A stretch of 51,063 bases of DNA. It comes from an uncultured Desulfuromonadales bacterium. Its GTDB lineage: Bacteria > Desulfobacterota > Desulfuromonadia > Desulfuromonadales > Geopsychrobacteraceae. The DNA lies in assembly GCA_945787335.1 (NCBI GenBank), contig CALZHR010000010.1, positions 1 to 51,063 on the forward strand. Reading direction: 5' to 3'. The position numbers were made by a program, and so were the translations under genes. Of this stretch, positions 45,092 through 51,063 are shown piece by piece; the first letter of the stretch is position 1, and each line of letters opens with the position of its first letter. Under the pieces are notes generated by a model, which saw only the letters and a list, made by a program, of their open reading frames with translations, was not told where the DNA came from and made no database searches.

Positions 45092-46249
45092 ATGAAGCTT
45101 AGTTCTATCGCCTTCAATAATCTGCGCCGCCGGAAGAGCCGCATGGCCTTTCTGGTCATCGGCCTGCTGATCGGCGTCGCCACCGTGGTCACCCTGATCT
45201 CCCTGTCCTCCGCCCTGACGGCGGATGTGCAGCACAAGATGGAGAACTACGGAGCCAATATCCTGATCACCCCGCGCAGCGACAATTTGTCGCTCAGCTA
45301 TGGCGGAATAACCCTGGGCGGCGTCTCTCTCGACCCGACGGAGATCTACCAGGCCGATCTGGAGAAGATCGGCACCATTCGCAACAACCGGAATATCGCC
45401 GCGGTCGCCCCCAAGGTGCTTGGCGCTGTGAATATCGGCAGTGAACGGGTGTTGCTGATGGGCGTTGATGCTGACAAGGAATTTCACCTGAAACGCTGGT
45501 GGTCGATCATCGGTCAACCGGTCACTGCTGAGAATGAACTGGTTATCGGCAGCGCTGTCGCAGCGAAGCTGGCTCTAAGCCCCGGCGACGCGCTCGATAT
45601 CTCCGGCGAGCAGTTCACGATCAGCGGCGTGTTGGAAAAGACCGGTTCGCAGGATGATCAACTGCTGATCGGCTCTCTGCCGACGGCCCAACGCGTGCTG
45701 AATAAGCCGGGGGTTGTCTCTCTGGTCGAAGTTGCTGCGTTGTGCGCCGACTGCCCGGTTAGCGATATGGTCAATCAGATCAGCGAGGTCCTGCCCGGCG
45801 TCGACGTTAACGCGATTCAGCAGGTGGTTAAAACCCGTATGCACGCGCTCGACCAGTTTCGCGCCTTTTCGTTGGCGATTGCCGCCGTGGTGGTGTTGAT
45901 CGGTGGACTGGTGGTTTTTGTCACCATGATGGGTTCGGTCAATGAGCGGACTCGTGAAATCGGCATCTTCCGGGCGCTCGGATTCCGCCGCTCGCACGTG
46001 ATGAAACTGATCCTGTTCGAATCTGTCGTGGTCAGCCTGCTGGCCGGGCTGCTCGGTTATTTCAGCGGCATCGGCGCGACCTGGGCGATCCTGCCATTTA
46101 TGACCGAGCACCACGTAATGCTGCAGTGGAATCCGATACTGGCGGGGCTGGCGGTCAGCTTGGCGGTTGTTGTCGGCTGTCTTGCGTCGTTCTATCCGGC
46201 GCTGCACGCCAGCCGCCTCGATCCGACTGAAGCTTTGCGCGCCCTCTAG
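45092..46249 (+). CDS. FtsX/MacB-family ABC permease
   Basis: A 385-residue permease with the MacB-type topology: one N-terminal helix (about 17-42), a large periplasmic MacB_PCD-type domain (about 45-255), then three C-terminal helices (about 265-290, 310-335 and 350-375). The FtsX signature NERTREIGIFRALGFRRSHV and the final SRLDPTEALRAL are present. The periplasmic domain has a CADC pair (LCADCPV) that could take part in thiol or metal chemistry. It starts 19 bases after DUF2318, and its ATPase follows 18 bases later. MacB-type transporters do mechanical work rather than simple import, so substrate passage is not implied. Confidence 0.92.
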   Translation: MKLSSIAFNNLRRRKSRMAFLVIGLLIGVATVVTLISLSSALTADVQHKMENYGANILITPRSDNLSLSYGGITLGGVSLDPTEIYQADLEKIGTIRNNRNIAAVAPKVLGAVNIGSERVLLMGVDADKEFHLKRWWSIIGQPVTAENELVIGSAVAAKLALSPGDALDISGEQFTISGVLEKTGSQDDQLLIGSLPTAQRVLNKPGVVSLVEVAALCADCPVSDMVNQISEVLPGVDVNAIQQVVKTRMHALDQFRAFSLAIAAVVVLIGGLVVFVTMMGSVNERTREIGIFRALGFRRSHVMKLILFESVVVSLLAGLLGYFSGIGATWAILPFMTEHHVMLQWNPILAGLAVSLAVVVGCLASFYPALHASRLDPTEALRAL

Positions 46250-46267
46250 GACCTGAAGGATAAATTG

Positions 46268-46975
46268 ATGGCATTTCTCGATATTCAGAACCTGCGAAAA
46301 ACCTACTGTAATGAAGCCGACTGCATCGTCGCCCTCGACCATGTCAGCCTGAAAATCAAAGAAGGCGTTTTCCTCGGCGTCATGGGTCCTTCCGGCTCGG
46401 GGAAAAGTACTCTCTTGTCGATCCTTGGCGGACTCTGCCGGCCAAGCGAAGGACAGGTGGTGATCGATGAGATCGATCTCTACGCGTTATCAAGTGAAAA
46501 ACGGGCTGATTTCCGTCGCGAATATCTCGGCTTCGTGTTTCAGGCCTTCAACCTGATCCCTTACCTGACCGCGCGGGAAAACGTCATGCTGCCGCTGGCG
46601 GTGAAGAATATTTCCGTAAAAGAAAAGCGCGAAATGGCCAGCCAGGTGCTGGAGCGGGTCGGCCTGGGGCAGCGTTTCAACCATTTGCCGACGCAGCTCT
46701 CCGGTGGCGAACAGGAGCGGGTGGCGATCGCCCGTGCGCTGGTCAATGCGCCGCCATTGATCCTGGCGGACGAGCCGACCGGCAGCCTCGACAGCAGCAC
46801 CAGCCGTGAGATTATGGATCTATTCCAGCAGTTGAACTCGGAGGGTCAAACCATTTTGATGGTGACCCATAATGTTGAAAACCGCCCTTATTTTGACCGA
46901 ACTGTTGTATTGCGTGACGGGCGGGTCGCAGAAGACCAGTTGCGCGAACCGAAGGCTTTGGCCCAGGCAGGTTAA
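46268..46975 (+). CDS. ABC transporter ATPase (LolD/MacB type)
   Basis: A 235-residue ATP-binding subunit. It has Walker A GPSGSGKS, the Q loop in [18 protein letters not shown], the signature [15 protein letters not shown], Walker [16 protein letters not shown] and the H-loop VTHN. The LolD/MacB-group TGSLDS stretch matches its FtsX-type permease. ATG 46268, seven bases after AAGGA, is preferred to TTG 46265. The following gene begins two bases after its stop. Confidence 0.94.
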   Translation: MAFLDIQNLRKTYCNEADCIVALDHVSLKIKEGVFLGVMGPSGSGKSTLLSILGGLCRPSEGQVVIDEIDLYALSSEKRADFRREYLGFVFQAFNLIPYLTARENVMLPLAVKNISVKEKREMASQVLERVGLGQRFNHLPTQLSGGEQERVAIARALVNAPPLILADEPTGSLDSSTSREIMDLFQQLNSEGQTILMVTHNVENRPYFDRTVVLRDGRVAEDQLREPKALAQAG

Positions 46976-46977
46976 AC

Positions 46978-47235
46978 ATGATTCTGCTTTTACTGATATC
47001 TCTGGCGGTGCTGCTCTGGATCATCCAGCGCGAGATGGATGCGCCGGTCGATGAAGAGCCTGTTTCGGGCTGCGCCTGTCCGGCCTGCCGGGCGGCGGTC
47101 GACATCGATTGGCTGGTCTGTCCGCACTGTCAGCAGCGTTTGCGGGAGTCCTGCAGCTGTTGTCATCGGGGGAAATTGGTCACGCAGAGCTACTGTCCGT
47201 TCTGCGGATCCGGGTCAGAGAGGCAGGCCGCATGA
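46978..47235 (+). CDS. Small membrane protein with paired zinc ribbons
   Basis: An 85-residue protein with one N-terminal membrane helix (about 1-18) and a soluble part with eight cysteines in four pairs: CAC/CPAC, CPHC, CSCC and CPFC. The pattern fits two small zinc ribbons (rubredoxin knuckles) placed just after the membrane, probably on the cytoplasmic face. It starts two bases after the ATPase gene and overlaps the next gene by four bases (ATGA). Role unknown; its place suggests a metal- or redox-sensing accessory of the ABC transporter. Confidence 0.75.
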   Translation: MILLLLISLAVLLWIIQREMDAPVDEEPVSGCACPACRAAVDIDWLVCPHCQQRLRESCSCCHRGKLVTQSYCPFCGSGSERQAA

Positions 47236-47525
47236 TAAATCATCGGAAACTGACCTACATTCTGTTCGTCGCTATCCTGTCGCTGACGATCATCGGCTAT
47301 AACTACTGGTCGTACAAATGCGGCTATTGTACCCTGGCTTCGCTGCTGTCATTCAGTGCCCCGGCGATTATCCTGATCGGCTGCAACCTGCTGGCCGCTG
47401 CTGTGTTAGTGGTCGTTCGCTTGCGGAAAAAACGGCAGGACAGGCTCGGCCAGTGTGACTGCGGTGAAAATCTGCGAAACATCTGGCTGTTCTGCCCGAC
47501 CTGCGGCGACGCCCGCAAGGCCTGA
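47232..47525 (+). CDS. Small two-helix membrane protein with Cys motifs
   Basis: A 97-residue protein with two membrane helices (about 8-27 and 39-63). A KCGYC pair sits in the short loop between them, and a zinc ribbon (CDCGENLRNIWLFCPTCG) lies at the C-terminus. ATG 47232 overlaps the stop of the preceding gene by four bases; the frame is open further upstream but the earlier region matches nothing. I do not recognise a family. The loop cysteines could lie opposite the ribbon, placing thiols on both membrane faces. Last gene of the cluster, 14 bases from the convergent bioD stop. Confidence 0.72.
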   Translation: MINHRKLTYILFVAILSLTIIGYNYWSYKCGYCTLASLLSFSAPAIILIGCNLLAAAVLVVVRLRKKRQDRLGQCDCGENLRNIWLFCPTCGDARKA

Positions 47526-47539
47526 ACGCAGTCCCTGGT

Positions 47540-48265
47540 TCAACTCGGCAGGTGGCGCGCCAGCAAAGGGTAGGTCGGCATGCTGAGCAGTTGTTCCGCC
47601 AGACTTTCCACTTTCTGACGATCATCCCCTTCAGCCTGCTGCAAAATCCCCAACAACTCATCCATCGTCATTGATGCCAGCGAATGCGGCGCAGTCTCTT
47701 CCGCCAGCCCTTTTTCTTTCGGCATGTTATTGATGAGATAACCTGCAATCTGCAGATCGAGATTGCGGGCGGCAAACAGGGTCAGCAGGGTATGATTGAT
47801 TGTCCCGAGGTTCGGACGGCAAACCACCACAACGGGCAGTGCAAGAGCTTTGGCGAAGTCGGCCATCAACAGCCCGCCGGCCAATGGCACCATCAAGCCA
47901 CCAGCCCCTTCGATAATCGTGAAGTCGTGTTCGGCGATGATTGCTTGTGCCTGTTCGAGCAACTCACTGTAATTGATGCGTTGCTGCTCCCGTGAGGCCG
48001 CGACCGCCGGCGCCAGCGGGGCCTTTAACCGGTAGGGGCAGATCTGATCGTCCGTTAAGGACGAGTCTGCGGCCCATTTGAGCAAGGTCCCGTCAGGGCC
48101 CAGGCGTCGGCAGTCTGGAACGCCGGTTTCCGCCGGCTTCATTACGCCGATTTTCAGTCCTTTTTGCCGCAGCACACGTGCCAGTGCCGCGGCGACCAGC
48201 GTCTTGCCGACACCGGTGTCGGTTCCGGTGATGAAAAGGCCTTTGGGCGTCTCAGCCGCAGGCAT
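47540..48265 (-). CDS. bioD: Dethiobiotin synthetase BioD
   Basis: A 241-residue ATP-dependent synthetase that closes the ureido ring of dethiobiotin, the step before BioB. The P-loop GTDTGVGKT opens the protein, followed by GVMKPAETG, the EGAGGLMVPL motif and a VVCRPNLGTINHTLLTL segment. ATG 48265 has GAGG nine bases upstream and overlaps the bioB end by 14 bases; TTG 48289 is open but poorly preceded. Co-transcribed with bioB from the BirA-controlled promoter. Confidence 0.95.
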   Translation of the reverse strand: MPAAETPKGLFITGTDTGVGKTLVAAALARVLRQKGLKIGVMKPAETGVPDCRRLGPDGTLLKWAADSSLTDDQICPYRLKAPLAPAVAASREQQRINYSELLEQAQAIIAEHDFTIIEGAGGLMVPLAGGLLMADFAKALALPVVVVCRPNLGTINHTLLTLFAARNLDLQIAGYLINNMPKEKGLAEETAPHSLASMTMDELLGILQQAEGDDRQKVESLAEQLLSMPTYPLLARHLPS

Positions 48266-49238
48266 TGATTCTGACCTCGGCGTCTTCAATCATCTGCAGA
48301 TCGGTTTCACGGTCGCGACCGGTAGTCGTCAGGTAATTGCCGACCATTGTGCCGCTGGCTCCTGCGATGAAGATCCAGGACTGAAACTCGCGCAGGTTCT
48401 TCTCCCGGCCGCCGCAAACTGTTATCCGTTTTTTCGGGAGCAGGTAGCGATAGAGGCAGATGATCCGTAAGCAGTCCATCGGCGTCAAAAGGTTCGCATC
48501 CTGAAGCGGCGTGCCGGAAATTGGATTGAGGAAATTCAGCGGCACAGAATCAACGTCCAGCTCACGCAAGGTCATGCCCATCTCGATCCGCTGTTCGAGG
48601 GATTCGCCGAGACCGAAAATACCGCCACAGCAGACCTCCATCCCGGCCGCCTTGGCAACCCGGACGGTGTTGACGTCATCCTCGTAATCGTGGGTCGTAC
48701 AGATTTGCGGGAAGAATGAGCGGGAAGTCTCCAGATTGTGATGATAGGTCTTGCACCCCGCGGCGGCCAGCGCTCTGGCGCTTTGCGCATCGAGAATGCC
48801 GAGTGAGGCGGACGGATCGATTGCCGTTTCCTGCTTGATCTGGCGGATCGCCGTCAGGATCTGTTCGAATTCTTCGCCCGGCTCGATGCGGGTGCCGCTG
48901 GTGACGATGCCGTAGCAGTGGTTGCCTTCCTGCTGTGCCTGGTGAGCACCCTGAACGATTTCGGCAACCGACTTGAGCGGGTAGACCGGCGCTTCGGTCT
49001 GGTGATGGGCCGATTGCGCACAGAAACTGCAATTTTCAGAGCAGCGTCCCGACTTGGCATTGATGATCGAACAGAGGTCGATGCGGTTGCCGAGGTGGGT
49101 CTCCTTGATGCAATGAGCCCCGGCGATAAATTCGGTGAATTCTGCCCCTTGTGCGGACAGGATTTGCAGTGCCTCTGACTGATTCAAGGCTTCGCCGGCC
49201 AATGACTTTTCAATATACGTATCTGCTTTTCGACTCAT
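48252..49238 (-). CDS. bioB: Biotin synthase BioB
   Basis: A 328-residue radical SAM enzyme that inserts sulfur into dethiobiotin. The SAM [4Fe-4S] motif CSENCSFCAQS is clear, followed by GTRIEPGEEFEQI, YHHNLETSRSFF, and the NFLNPISGTPLQD segment; the C-terminus carries IFIAGASGTMVGNYLTT. The frame is open to 49337, but ATG 49238, ten bases after AGGAGG, is the best start; ATG 49247 sits directly on the ribosome site. First gene of the operon, bioD overlapping its end. Other bio genes (bioA, bioF, bioC, bioH) are not in the window. Confidence 0.97.
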   Translation of the reverse strand: MSRKADTYIEKSLAGEALNQSEALQILSAQGAEFTEFIAGAHCIKETHLGNRIDLCSIINAKSGRCSENCSFCAQSAHHQTEAPVYPLKSVAEIVQGAHQAQQEGNHCYGIVTSGTRIEPGEEFEQILTAIRQIKQETAIDPSASLGILDAQSARALAAAGCKTYHHNLETSRSFFPQICTTHDYEDDVNTVRVAKAAGMEVCCGGIFGLGESLEQRIEMGMTLRELDVDSVPLNFLNPISGTPLQDANLLTPMDCLRIICLYRYLLPKKRITVCGGREKNLREFQSWIFIAGASGTMVGNYLTTTGRDRETDLQMIEDAEVRINACG

Positions 49239-49268
49239 TTCGAACATACCTCCTCGTGATGTCGCGGC

Positions 49269-49297
49269 AGGGTAGCTTGAAATTAACCGCTTGTCAA
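49269..49297 (-). promoter_or_regulatory. bioB promoter, -35 inside BirA operator
   Basis: On the minus strand TTGACA (49297-49292), 17 bases, then TACCCT (49274-49269). The -35 box lies in one arm of the inverted repeat 49287-49326, so repressor binding would block polymerase. The -10 box is only a partial match to consensus. Confidence 0.6.
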
Positions 49298-49326
49298 CCT
49301 GGCGGATGGACAAGGTTGACAAGCGG
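49287..49326 (-). promoter_or_regulatory. BirA (biotin repressor) operator
   Basis: A perfect 14-base inverted repeat, arms 49287-49300 and 49313-49326 around a 12-base spacer. Its core is TTGTCAACC, 14 bases, GGTTGACAA, matching the known BirA operator pattern. It lies 49 bases upstream of the bioB start and covers the -35 box. Biotin-loaded BirA should repress bioBD; birA itself is not in the window. Confidence 0.92.
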
Positions 49327-49387
49327 CAGGCATGCACAGTTACCTTATGTGTACTACCATTTCTTGTTCCAGATATCTCATATAGGA

Positions 49388-49416
49388 TTGACAGCCTGTA
49401 TCACAAATGATAGAAC
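49388..49416 (+). promoter_or_regulatory. Promoter for first XRE–cupin gene
   Basis: TTGACA (49388-49393), 17 bases, then TAGAAC (49411-49416). Transcription would begin near 49423, leaving a leader of about 25 bases before ATG 49449. This supports ATG 49449 over the in-frame ATG at 49407, which lies inside the promoter. Confidence 0.6.
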
Positions 49417-49448
49417 GGGTTTTTAAAATTCCTCTGGAGTGTTGTGAA

Positions 49449-50009
49449 ATGGTCAAAAAATTAATCGGCAGGAAGCTCAAGTCGTCACGCTTGAAGCGGG
49501 ATAAAACCATTCAGGAACTCGCTGAAATGTCGCGGGTCTCTTCCAATATGATTTCACGGATTGAGCGGGGCTTGACAACGCCGTCCGTAGAGATCCTGAT
49601 GAAGCTGGCGGATGCGCTCGGCTTGAGCATCAGTTATTTCGTTGAAGAGGCAGAAAAGGGGAGTACGGTTATTTTTACCCCTGCAGGCCAGGGCGAGCCG
49701 ATCTTCTTTTTTGAAGACAAACACCAGATAACCAGCCTGACCCAGGGTCTCCGTGATCCTGGTTTTTCTGTTTTTGTCGACACTCTCGAGCCTGGCTGTG
49801 ACAGCGGTGAGGGTGGCATGGTGCACACCGGCGAAGAATTCGCCATGGTTCTGGAGGGGCGCTTGGAATTTATTATTGAAGGGGAGACCTACCAGCTCGA
49901 TGTGGGAGACTCGATCGGCTTTAAAGCATCGCTTCCACATCGCTGGCGTAATACCGGCAGCGGACAGACACGCATCCTCTGGATCGTGTCGCCCCCGCCA
50001 AATGTATAA
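49449..50009 (+). CDS. XRE-family regulator with cupin domain, copy 1
   Basis: A 186-residue transcription regulator. An N-terminal helix-turn-helix (about 5-62; LAEMSRVSSNMISRIERGL) is followed by a C-terminal cupin domain (about 105-180) with HTGEEFAMVLEGRLEFIIEG and the final LPHRWRNTGSG. Such proteins bind a small ligand or metal in the cupin barrel and control nearby catabolic or stress genes. It aligns end to end with the next gene, which fixes the start at ATG 49449. The HxxxE-like ligand set is only partly conserved. Target genes are unknown. Confidence 0.9.
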   Translation: MVKKLIGRKLKSSRLKRDKTIQELAEMSRVSSNMISRIERGLTTPSVEILMKLADALGLSISYFVEEAEKGSTVIFTPAGQGEPIFFFEDKHQITSLTQGLRDPGFSVFVDTLEPGCDSGEGGMVHTGEEFAMVLEGRLEFIIEGETYQLDVGDSIGFKASLPHRWRNTGSGQTRILWIVSPPPNV

Positions 50010-50052
50010 TATTTTGCTGCCTGCCGGCAGTGTGTGAGGACGGAGAGAATTA

Positions 50053-50619
50053 ATGCAAATCAAGAAAATAGTCGGCAAAAAACTTAAAGAGATCCGCCTG
50101 AAACAGGATATGACGATTCAGGTCCTGGCGGAAAAGTCGCAGGTCTCTTCAAATATGATATCGCGCATCGAACGTGGTTTGACGATCCCCTCGGTCGAGA
50201 TATTAATGCGCCTGGCTACGGTGTTCGATAAAAGCATCAACTATTTCGTCGAGGATGTTTCAACCTCGCACGAGGTCGTTCATACGCGGCCTGGCGAGCG
50301 CGATAAAACTGTCTATGATGACGAGCACAATATGCACACCGAATCCTTTACCTCTGGTTTGCGTGATCCGCAATTCATGTCTTTCTTCTGTACGGTGGAA
50401 AGAGGGGGCACCAGCGGTGAGCAGAACATGTACCATCCAGGCGATGAGTTGATCTACCTGCTGGAGGGGCGGTTGCAAGTTAAAATCGTCGATGAAATCT
50501 ATAATCTGGAAGCGGGAGACAGCCTCAGTTTTAAATCCCATCTGCCGCATCGTTGGGACAACGTTGGCGACTCCGACGCCAAAGTGATCTGGACACTGTC
50601 ACCCTTTACAATCATTTAA
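50053..50619 (+). CDS. XRE-family regulator with cupin domain, copy 2
   Basis: A 188-residue paralogue of the preceding gene, starting 43 bases after it. The helix-turn-helix recognition segment SSNMISRIERGL is identical between the two and PSVEILM follows in both, so they may bind similar DNA. The cupin halves are more diverged (here YHPGDELIYLLEGRLQVKIV and LPHRWDNVGDS), suggesting different ligands. A product of tandem duplication. It may act with copy 1 as a pair with shared sites but separate inputs. Confidence 0.9.
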   Translation: MQIKKIVGKKLKEIRLKQDMTIQVLAEKSQVSSNMISRIERGLTIPSVEILMRLATVFDKSINYFVEDVSTSHEVVHTRPGERDKTVYDDEHNMHTESFTSGLRDPQFMSFFCTVERGGTSGEQNMYHPGDELIYLLEGRLQVKIVDEIYNLEAGDSLSFKSHLPHRWDNVGDSDAKVIWTLSPFTII

Positions 50620-50665
50620 CCTTAATCACAGCAGCGCTTAAATATCTGAAATTATGCCGCTCTTG

Positions 50666-50702
50666 TTGACATGCGACGATCATGTTGTATAGTCAGTACA
50701 AC
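50666..50702 (+). promoter_or_regulatory. HU/IHF promoter with overlapping operator
   Basis: TTGACA (50666-50671), 16 bases, then TATAGT (50688-50693), a good sigma-70 promoter for the HU-type gene. The inverted repeat GTTGTA (50684-50689) and TACAAC (50697-50702) with a seven-base spacer covers the -10 box, as expected for a repressor site. The regulator is unknown. Confidence 0.6.
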
Positions 50703-50745
50703 ATTTAGAGAGTAGCAGTTAAGTTTTGAACCTCCAGGGGGCACT

Positions 50746-51021
50746 ATGAACAAGTCTGAACTGGTGGAAGCGCTGTCAATAAAAAAGAACCTGACCTATA
50801 AGAAATCGGAACAGATCGTTAACCTGATTTTCGATTCGATGGCTCAGGCGCTGATTGATAATGACCGGATCGAAATTCGTGGCTTCGGCAGTTTCATGGT
50901 CAAGGATTATAAGGCTTACATGGGCCGGAATCCGAAAACCGGCGAAGTGATAAAAGTGAAAGAGAAAAAATTGCCGTTTTTCAAGGTCGGCAAAGAGCTT
51001 CGCGAGCGCGTCGACAGCTAA
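50746..51021 (+). CDS. HU/IHF-family DNA-binding protein
   Basis: A 91-residue nucleoid protein. It begins MNKSELVEALSIKKNL, has the conserved RIEIRGFGSFMVKDYKA core and the beta-arm motif GRNPKTGEVIKVKEKK, with which HU and IHF bend DNA. The length and GRNPKTGE motif fit IHF-beta or HU about equally, so I give no symbol. An AGGGGG ribosome site precedes the ATG. No terminator is visible before the window ends at 51063. Confidence 0.93.
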   Translation: MNKSELVEALSIKKNLTYKKSEQIVNLIFDSMAQALIDNDRIEIRGFGSFMVKDYKAYMGRNPKTGEVIKVKEKKLPFFKVGKELRERVDS

Positions 51022-51063
51022 GCGTTTAATATCAATTTAAAAAATATGGTAGCCCGTGTGCAA

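Noticed and set aside
49407-49448. Upstream ATG start for XRE–cupin copy 1
   Set aside because: It lies inside the predicted promoter, and the paralogue aligns from ATG 49449.
1-51063. CRISPR arrays, insertion sequences, toxin–antitoxin or defence genes
   Set aside because: No regularly spaced repeats, transposase motifs or recognisable defence or toxin families were seen on either strand.

Overview
The window looks like chromosomal DNA of a deltaproteobacterium of the Desulfuromonadales type (Desulfuromonas / Geobacter / Pelobacter relatives). This is inferred from protein style and gene order (mutS–amidase–glnD–xerD, apgM-type phosphoglycerate mutase, a fused YlxR–L7Ae protein, PilT next to a DUF4388 protein, tandem XRE–cupin regulators), not from a database search. 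The DNA is moderately GC-rich, gene-dense and mostly housekeeping. I see no CRISPR array, insertion sequence or prophage.

Layout. 1–5071: a YfcE-type phosphodiesterase, an ExbB/ExbD pair, 6-phosphofructokinase and a GAF-containing chemoreceptor-like protein. 5153–6601 (minus): a small unknown gene and a cation diffusion facilitator. 6814–18281: mutS, a cell-wall amidase, glnD, xerD, apgM, holC, rsmE, trmJ and an unknown gene, closely packed or overlapping. 18298–31651: the conserved transcription/translation/RNA-decay block rimP–nusA–ylxRQ–infB–DUF503–rbfA–nrnA–truB–rpsO–pnp, followed by an M16 protease, dut, DUF493, a YciO/Sua5 protein and an unknown Cys-tailed protein. The block has three RNA control regions: a promoter–terminator leader before rimP, a strong rpsO terminator, and a two-hairpin pnp leader. 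31727–37415 (minus): pilT, a DUF4388 protein, tRNA-Leu(GAG), secG and an alpha-glucan phosphorylase. 37577–43454: an ExeA/GspB pair and a large hybrid sensor kinase. 43476–47525: a six-gene cluster with a tandem operator, encoding a periplasmic HMA–SurA-like fusion, a DUF2318 protein, an FtsX/MacB permease with its ATPase, and two tiny membrane proteins with cysteine ribbons. 47540–49326 (minus): bioB–bioD behind a textbook BirA operator. 49388–51021: two paralogous XRE–cupin regulators and an HU/IHF protein.

Most notable. (1) The 43.6–47.5 kb cluster has the DUF2318/permease/ATPase core of P19/FetMP-type iron systems, but no FetM or P19 gene, only one permease, and an unusual metal-binding/chaperone fusion in front. 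I consider it a candidate undescribed metal or thiol-redox transport system. (2) Downstream of tRNA-Leu(GAG) lies a structured element of about 130 nt, closed by a 10-bp inverted repeat and ending in a 26-bp perfect copy of the tRNA 3' end including CCA, with its own terminator. (3) The chemoreceptor-like protein has lost three normally near-invariant charged residues of the signalling tip.

Many genes start with GTG or TTG, so several starts were chosen from ribosome-binding-site spacing and are noted as such.
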